27,411 bases of DNA from an uncultured Propionibacteriaceae bacterium (GTDB lineage: Bacteria; Actinomycetota; Actinomycetes; Propionibacteriales; Propionibacteriaceae), in NCBI GenBank assembly GCA_937988865.1, contig CALKHV010000141.1, forward strand, positions 1 through 27,411. Reading direction: 5' to 3'. The notes under the pieces are model-generated. The model had not been told where the DNA came from. It did no database searches and saw only the letters and a list, made by a program, of their open reading frames with translations. This document shows, one piece after another, positions 23,471 through 27,411 of this stretch; positions within the stretch are counted from its first letter, which is position 1; each line of letters begins with the position of its first letter. A program made the position numbers and the translations under genes.

Positions 23471-23806
23471 ATGATCGCTGTGGTGCCGGTGACGACGCAG
23501 GGACTTGTCGATCCGCGCTGGGGGAAGGCGGCCCGAGTGGCCGTGGCGCTCGTGACCGGGGGTGAGATCGTCGAGTGGACCGAGTACGACGTGGGCTGGG
23601 ACGCCGCCCACGACCTCGGCACCGAGGGCTCCCACCATGCGCGTGTGGTGCGCTTCCTGCGTGAGCACCGCATCACGCACGTGGTGGTCAATCACATGGG
23701 GGCTCCGATGGTCAACACGATCACCAAGATGGGCATCGCGATCGTCTCGGCGGAGTCCGTGCAGGCGCGTGAAGCCGTGGCGCTTGCCGCTGACGGGAGC
23801 GTCTGA
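23471..23806 (+). CDS. NifX/NafY-like (dinitrogenase iron-molybdenum cofactor biosynthesis fold) protein
   Basis: A 111-residue single-domain protein with the ribonuclease-H-like fold of the NifB C-terminus/NifX/NafY group: VDPRWGKAARVAVALV near the start, a His-rich loop (DAAHDLGTEGSHHARVV) and VVVNHMGAPMVNTITKMGIAIV. There are no nitrogenase genes nearby. In non-fixing bacteria such proteins are of unknown role, perhaps metal or metal-cluster binding. GGAAGGA at 23458-23464 is 6 bases before ATG 23471 and sets the start; an in-frame extension to 23414 is possible but unsupported. It converges on the sirtuin gene with only 3 bases between stops. Confidence 0.78.
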   Translation: MIAVVPVTTQGLVDPRWGKAARVAVALVTGGEIVEWTEYDVGWDAAHDLGTEGSHHARVVRFLREHRITHVVVNHMGAPMVNTITKMGIAIVSAESVQAREAVALAADGSV

Positions 23807-23809
23807 TCG

Positions 23810-24526
23810 TCAGTCGATGGCTGCGTCCAGGACAGCGGCAAGGTTGTCCCGGATGACGAGGGTCGCCGCGTCATCGACCGGGGTGGCGGTCTTGTTGATC
23901 AGCACCAGACTGTCCCCGCGGAAGTAGTCCAGCAGGCCGGCGGCCGGGTACACCGCCAGTGAGGTGCCGCCCACGACGAGCAGGTCAGCGTCCCTCACGT
24001 GCTGGACCGCGGCGTCGACAGTGCGTGCGTCCAGGGGTTCCGAGTAGAGCACCACGTCGGGCTTGATGGTGCCGCCGCAGATGCACGTCGGGATCCCTGT
24101 GGACGCCAGAATCGCCTCGAGCCCATACACACGGCGGCACCGCACACAGGTGTTGCGGTGCACCGACCCGTGCAACTCGAGGACGACCTGCGATCCTGCG
24201 GCCTGGTGGAGTCCGTCGATGTTCTGGGTGATGACCGCAGTCAGTCGTCCCTGTTCCTCGAGACGGGCCAGGGCCCGATGACCCGCGTTCGGCTGCGCGT
24301 CCGGATACAGCATGGACGTCCGGTAGAACGCGTAGAAGTCGGCGGGCGAGTCGACCCAGCACTCGTGGCTGAGCAGGTACTCGGGTGGGTGGGGGGCGCC
24401 GATCCCGGACGCGTAGAGTCCGGCTGCCGAGCGGAAGTCGGGGATCCCGCTCTCCGTCGACATTCCCGCCCCACCGAAGAAGACGACGCGCTCGTGTCGC
24501 TGGACCAGGTCGTGCAAGGTTTCCAT
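23810..24526 (-). CDS. NAD-dependent protein deacylase (sirtuin, Sir2 family)
   Basis: A 238-residue cytoplasmic sirtuin that removes acyl groups from lysines using NAD. Visible are the NAD loop GAGMSTESGIPDFR (19-32), QNID at 101-104, the catalytic H119 in LELHGSVH, the zinc cysteines C127, C130, C148 and C150, and GGTIKPDVVLYSE. The C-x-C form of the second zinc pair also occurs in Firmicutes sirtuins. GGAAGGA (minus strand, 24534-24540) is 7 bases before the ATG at 24526; the upstream extension to 24568 has no such support. It follows the MpaB-like gene after 45 bases and is probably the last gene of that unit. Confidence 0.94.
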   Translation of the reverse strand: METLHDLVQRHERVVFFGGAGMSTESGIPDFRSAAGLYASGIGAPHPPEYLLSHECWVDSPADFYAFYRTSMLYPDAQPNAGHRALARLEEQGRLTAVITQNIDGLHQAAGSQVVLELHGSVHRNTCVRCRRVYGLEAILASTGIPTCICGGTIKPDVVLYSEPLDARTVDAAVQHVRDADLLVVGGTSLAVYPAAGLLDYFRGDSLVLINKTATPVDDAATLVIRDNLAAVLDAAID

Positions 24527-24571
24527 GCCGTGATCCTTCCAGTGGTCTGGCGATCTGCCGCGACGCATCCC

Positions 24572-25450
24572 TCAGCGGTGGCTGCGACGCTCGCTGGCGA
24601 TGGCCGGGTCTGACATCGCCCACCGGACGATTGCGGCGGCCGCGTGGCCCATCGGACGCAGGACCGTCGCGTCCAGTGCCTTGTGGTGTCGAATCCCCAG
24701 CTCCTCGCGGACCCACCCGGGCAGGGTGCCCAGCGCGCCACCGGCCAGCATGCCGTAGCCCGGAAGCGCCGGGGGCGGCAGGGGCGGTTCGTGGAGGAGG
24801 AACGCGGCCGCGTCGCGCGCACCGTCCGTGGCTCGCAACTCCGGACGATAGTCCTCAAGTCGGGCATGCAGGGCGGCGACCGACATCGGCGGATCCTGGA
24901 CGCCCAACAGTCCGGCCACCACCGATGTCTGCGCAACGTAGCGGTCGGCCTCGACGTCGCTCAACCTCTGGGGCCCGAAGCGCTGGTAGCACTCGAGGAA
25001 GCTCGCGGCTTCGGCCACGTGCACCCACTCGAGCAGGTGCGGGTCGTTCGCCCGGTAGGGCACTCCGCGGTCATCCTTGCCCCGGACGCGGGCGTGGATC
25101 TCGTTCACGTGCTCGATGACCGCTTCGGCCTCATGGATCGGCCCGAAGGTGGTCAACGCTATGAAGTTCGACGTGCGGTTGAGACGTCCCCAGGGGTCGC
25201 TCCGGTAGCCCGAGTGACCTGTGACGCCCGCCATCGCCTGGGGTTGCAGCGACTGCAGCAGGAGGGCACGGATGCCACCGACGAACATGGACGCGTCGGC
25301 GTGCACGCGCCAGATCGGATCATCGGGTGTGAACCAGCGCGGCTCGTCGGAGCCCCAGATGCGGTGGGCCATGGCGTCCGCATCCTCGCCGGCGACACGA
25401 GATCTCAAGGTGGTGGCCAGCGTCCGTCGGACGCGCGCGATCGGGCCCAT
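24572..25450 (-). CDS. MpaB/Lcp-type oxygenase family protein (DUF2236)
   Basis: A 292-residue protein of the oxygenase MpaB / rubber-oxygenase Lcp superfamily. Family segments run in order: VHADASMFVGGIRALLLQSL, QAMAGVTGHSGYRSDPWGRL, RTSNFIALTTFG, then VIEHVNEIHARVRG, GVPYRANDPHLLEWVHVAEA and a late ELGIRHH region. Characterised relatives bind haem and cleave C-C bonds or oxidise lipids; the substrate here is unknown. Relatives often have His-Pro in LQSLHP, where this protein has Gln-Pro (SLQPQA). The start lies 3 bases after the PAC2 gene stop, so both are cotranslated. Confidence 0.9.
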   Translation of the reverse strand: MGPIARVRRTLATTLRSRVAGEDADAMAHRIWGSDEPRWFTPDDPIWRVHADASMFVGGIRALLLQSLQPQAMAGVTGHSGYRSDPWGRLNRTSNFIALTTFGPIHEAEAVIEHVNEIHARVRGKDDRGVPYRANDPHLLEWVHVAEAASFLECYQRFGPQRLSDVEADRYVAQTSVVAGLLGVQDPPMSVAALHARLEDYRPELRATDGARDAAAFLLHEPPLPPPALPGYGMLAGGALGTLPGWVREELGIRHHKALDATVLRPMGHAAAAIVRWAMSDPAIASERRSHR

Positions 25451-25453
25451 GGC

Positions 25454-26356
25454 TCAGTTCTCGCCCGCGCTGCCGTCGTCGAGGTGGCGCTTGAGGAAGT
25501 CCTCTGCCTCCGCACCGATCTCGTCAGCGGTGGGCAGGTTGGTGTCGGTGGGCAAGGAGCGATTCCCCTCAACGAACGAGTCGTACTGCTCCTCGAGGGC
25601 GGTCACCACCGCGATTGCCTCCTCGGAATCGCCGATGCTCGCCGACAGTTGGGCACGGGCGAACCCTGCGGCCAGCGCCAGGGACGTGATGGGCAGGTCG
25701 AGCCCGGTGACCTGGCCGAGGGCCTGGAGCACCGCGAGCGCTGCGTCCGGGAAGTCGGTCTCGGTCACGTAGTGGGGCACGTGGGCGGCCAGGCCCACGA
25801 CGTCGTGTCCGGCGTCCGCCAACTTGAGCGCGAGGACCGCGGGGAACGATGCACCCATGCGCATGGTGCCGAAGATGGGCTCGTTGCCCGGCAGCAGGCT
25901 GGGGTTGCTCGCGTGGCGAGTGAGCGTCACCGGGCGCGTGTGGGGCACCGGCATGGGCACGGACTGCGCGAGCACGATGAGGCTCACCTCGTGTCGTCCG
26001 ATGACCTCCATCAGCTCGGCCGTCAGCGTCTCCCACTTGAAATCAGGTTCGACGCCGCGCAGCAGGAGGAAGGGGGTGCCTTTCGCGTCCAGCAGGTGGT
26101 CGAGTGCAATTTCGGGTGCCTCGTAGCCGGTGAAGTGGTCGCGATCGAACACGATCGGCGGCCGGTGCTCCCTGTAGTTGACCAGCGCGTCGGTGTCGAA
26201 GCTGGCGACGGGGTGGTGGGGAAGGCTGTTGATGAGGTGTTCGTCGAGAATGCGCTGGGTGTGCCCGGCGTCCATGAAGCTGCCCAGCGTCACGACCATC
26301 ACGCGTGCCTTGATGGACGCGGGGTCGACATGGGTGGCGTAACGAACGAGCGTCAT
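25454..26356 (-). CDS. PAC2-family protein
   Basis: A 300-residue member of the PAC2 (proteasome assembly chaperone 2-like) family, as found in actinobacteria including Rv2125. Visible are the N-terminal VMVVTLGSFMDAGHTQRILD, DALVNYREHRPPIVFD, LLLRGVEPDFKWE, GMPHTRP-like MPVPHTRPVTLTRHAS and the GLAAHVPHYV segment. A hydrophobic-acidic tail ends in LKRHLDDGSAGEN. The function is not known in bacteria, though a link with the actinobacterial proteasome has been suggested by name only. GAAGAGGA just before the ATG at 26356 sets the start and rejects the longer frame to 26476. Confidence 0.88.
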   Translation of the reverse strand: MTLVRYATHVDPASIKARVMVVTLGSFMDAGHTQRILDEHLINSLPHHPVASFDTDALVNYREHRPPIVFDRDHFTGYEAPEIALDHLLDAKGTPFLLLRGVEPDFKWETLTAELMEVIGRHEVSLIVLAQSVPMPVPHTRPVTLTRHASNPSLLPGNEPIFGTMRMGASFPAVLALKLADAGHDVVGLAAHVPHYVTETDFPDAALAVLQALGQVTGLDLPITSLALAAGFARAQLSASIGDSEEAIAVVTALEEQYDSFVEGNRSLPTDTNLPTADEIGAEAEDFLKRHLDDGSAGEN

Positions 26357-26391
26357 GGTCCTCTTCTCCGGCGTGGGACTTCCTCTGCCCA

Positions 26392-26397
26392 ACGCTA
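26392..26397 (-). promoter_or_regulatory. Possible -10 box TAGCGT of the PAC2 unit
   Basis: Minus-strand TAGCGT lies about 35 bases upstream of the PAC2 start, leaving room for the leader and its ribosome site. The remainder of the 152-base divergent gap to 26496 shows no other clear element. Confidence 0.3.
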
Positions 26398-26496
26398 CCG
26401 GGTCGCCTGACATTCCCTCCTGAAGCCGGGGGACGCAAGGTCGTCCGCCGACCCGTCCCCGACCAGCGACGTTCACGGCGCGGAGTGCGTCGCCAA

Positions 26497-26502
26497 TAGA
26501 AT
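26497..26502 (+). promoter_or_regulatory. -10 box TAGAAT, leaderless promoter of the HAD gene
   Basis: TAGAAT is followed by six bases (GGGGGC) and ATG 26509. The G run touches the start codon and is too close for a normal ribosome site. Confidence 0.5.
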
Positions 26503-26508
26503 GGGGGC

Positions 26509-27288
26509 ATGCGCAAACCCGCGAACATCGAATGCTGGCTCACCGACATGGACGGCGTCCTCGTCCATGAGAACGAGGAAATCCCCGGTGCCGGCGACTT
26601 GATCCAGACCTGGGTCGACCTGTCCCGACGCTTCCTCGTGCTGACCAACAACCCCCTTTACACCCCCCGCGACCTTGCTGCGCGACTCGAGGCCAGCGGC
26701 CTCATCGTCCCCGAGGAGACCATCTGGACCTCGGCCCTCGCCACTGCTGACTTCCTCAAGAACCAGGACCCGACCGCCAAGCTGTATGTGATCGGTGAGG
26801 TGGGCCTGACGACCGCCCTCCACGAGGCCGGCTTCATCATGACGGAGACCCACCCCGACTACGTGGTTCTCGGCGAGACCCGCAACTACTCCTTCGAGGC
26901 GATCACGACGGCGATCCGTCACATCGTCAACGGCGCCCGGTTCATCTCCACCAACCCCGATGCGACCGGCCCCAGCCGCGAGGGCCCCATTCCTGCGGCG
27001 GGCTCGATCGCAGCGCTCATCACAGCTGCCACCAATCGCAAGCCGTACGTGGTGGGCAAGCCGAATCCCATGATGTTCCGGTCTGCCATGAACAAGATCC
27101 AGGCTCACGCCGAGACGACCGCGATGGTCGGTGACCGTATGGACACCGACATCGTTGCGGGCATCGAGGCCGGGCTTTTCACGGTCCTCGTGATGACCGG
27201 AGTCACCGGACGCAAGGACGTCGACCGCTTCCCCTACCGTCCGTCCCTCATCGTCGAGTCCGTGGCAGAACTGCGCGACATGCTCTGA
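26509..27288 (+). CDS. HAD-superfamily hydrolase, class IIA (NagD-like phosphatase)
   Basis: A 259-residue cytoplasmic phosphatase. HAD motifs are in order: motif I D13-M-D15-G-V, motif II T46-N-N, a C2-type cap in the middle (residues about 70-180), the Lys motif in VVGKPNPMMF, and motif III MVGDRMDTDI. The IIA cap and the phrase GDRMDTD place it with NagD/AraL/pyridoxal-phosphatase-like enzymes; the substrate (a sugar or nucleoside phosphate) is open. Monocistronic, with a leaderless promoter upstream and a repeat with hairpin potential 14 bases after the stop. Confidence 0.93.
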   Translation: MRKPANIECWLTDMDGVLVHENEEIPGAGDLIQTWVDLSRRFLVLTNNPLYTPRDLAARLEASGLIVPEETIWTSALATADFLKNQDPTAKLYVIGEVGLTTALHEAGFIMTETHPDYVVLGETRNYSFEAITTAIRHIVNGARFISTNPDATGPSREGPIPAAGSIAALITAATNRKPYVVGKPNPMMFRSAMNKIQAHAETTAMVGDRMDTDIVAGIEAGLFTVLVMTGVTGRKDVDRFPYRPSLIVESVAELRDML

Positions 27289-27301
27289 GCCAGCTCAGCT
27301 C

Positions 27302-27411
27302 AGGGGGCGGAGCCCTCCTTTGCTGGAGCGCAGCCGCGGAGCGGCGATGCGCGCGTCAGCACGGGGGATCCAAAGGGGGCGGAGCCCTCCTTTGCAGGGC
27401 ACAGCACGGGG
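27302..27411. repeat. Two copies of a composite palindromic repeat, cut by the window end
   Basis: A 22-base element beginning AGGGGGCGGAGCCCTCC occurs at 27302-27323 and exactly again at 27374-27395. Both copies are followed, at different distances, by CAGCACGGGG (27357-27366 and 27402-27411). Each element folds on itself (GGGGGC against GCCCTCC with a GGA loop and one bulged T); the second stem is extended by CAAAGG/CCTTTG. It may end the HAD transcript and may be the edge of a longer REP-like array. Confidence 0.65.

Noticed and set aside
23471..23806. Nitrogen-fixation gene
   Set aside because: The fold is shared with many proteins outside nitrogen fixation, and no nif gene is near.
24644..26410. 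588-codon plus-strand open frame over the MpaB and PAC2 genes
   Set aside because: Antisense to two conserved families, with biased Gly/Arg/His/Val composition; a shadow frame.
27302..27411. CRISPR array
   Set aside because: Only two palindromic repeats with unequal, partly shared intervals, and no cas genes; the intervening bases are not spacer-like.

Overview
The window is 27.4 kb of high-GC chromosomal DNA from an actinobacterium, most likely one of the Propionibacteriaceae. Three things point there: the G+C-rich third codon positions, a phosphatidylinositol mannoside (PIM) gene set, and a ~406-residue pyrophosphate-dependent phosphofructokinase of the type known from propionic acid bacteria. 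There are 30 protein genes packed tightly. I see no RNA genes, insertion sequences, prophage or CRISPR, and no gene-free stretch longer than about 205 bases.

Bases 1-5080 (+) hold thrS (its 5' end lies outside the window), a HIT-family phosphorylase, phosphatidylinositol-phosphate synthase, a PIM acyltransferase and the mannosyltransferase PimA. This is the order Rv2614c to Rv2610c of Mycobacterium tuberculosis. Bases 5101-13513 (+) then follow a second mycobacterial block, Rv1822 to Rv1832: a CDP-alcohol phosphatidyltransferase, DUF881, small basic protein, DUF881, GcvH, a GarA-like FHA protein, FtsR-type MerR, a bifunctional-nuclease-family protein, a second MerR and glycine decarboxylase GcvP. 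Envelope lipid synthesis, cell-division control and the glycine/2-oxoglutarate node therefore sit in one co-directional stretch.

Bases 13564-27411 are a mosaic of short units on both strands: YihY, PPi-phosphofructokinase (-), a lone TadE-like protein, DUF2891 (-), a YciO-type protein, M3 peptidase, an MFS carrier with a crotonase and DUF4870 (-), a YgjV/GNAT two-domain protein (-), a NifX/NafY-like small protein, then a sirtuin, MpaB-type oxygenase and PAC2 protein (-), and a HAD phosphatase. The window ends inside a palindromic repeat that is already present in two copies.

The strongest non-coding signal is a TAnnnT box (mostly TAGGCT, TAGACT or TAGAAT) lying 6-7 bases before several start codons that lack a Shine-Dalgarno sequence. 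This is the layout of leaderless transcripts. The gcvH leader also carries two interleaved perfect inverted repeats, and the FHA protein in the garA position carries an unexpected zinc ribbon. All functional calls come from reading the sequence; no database search was run.
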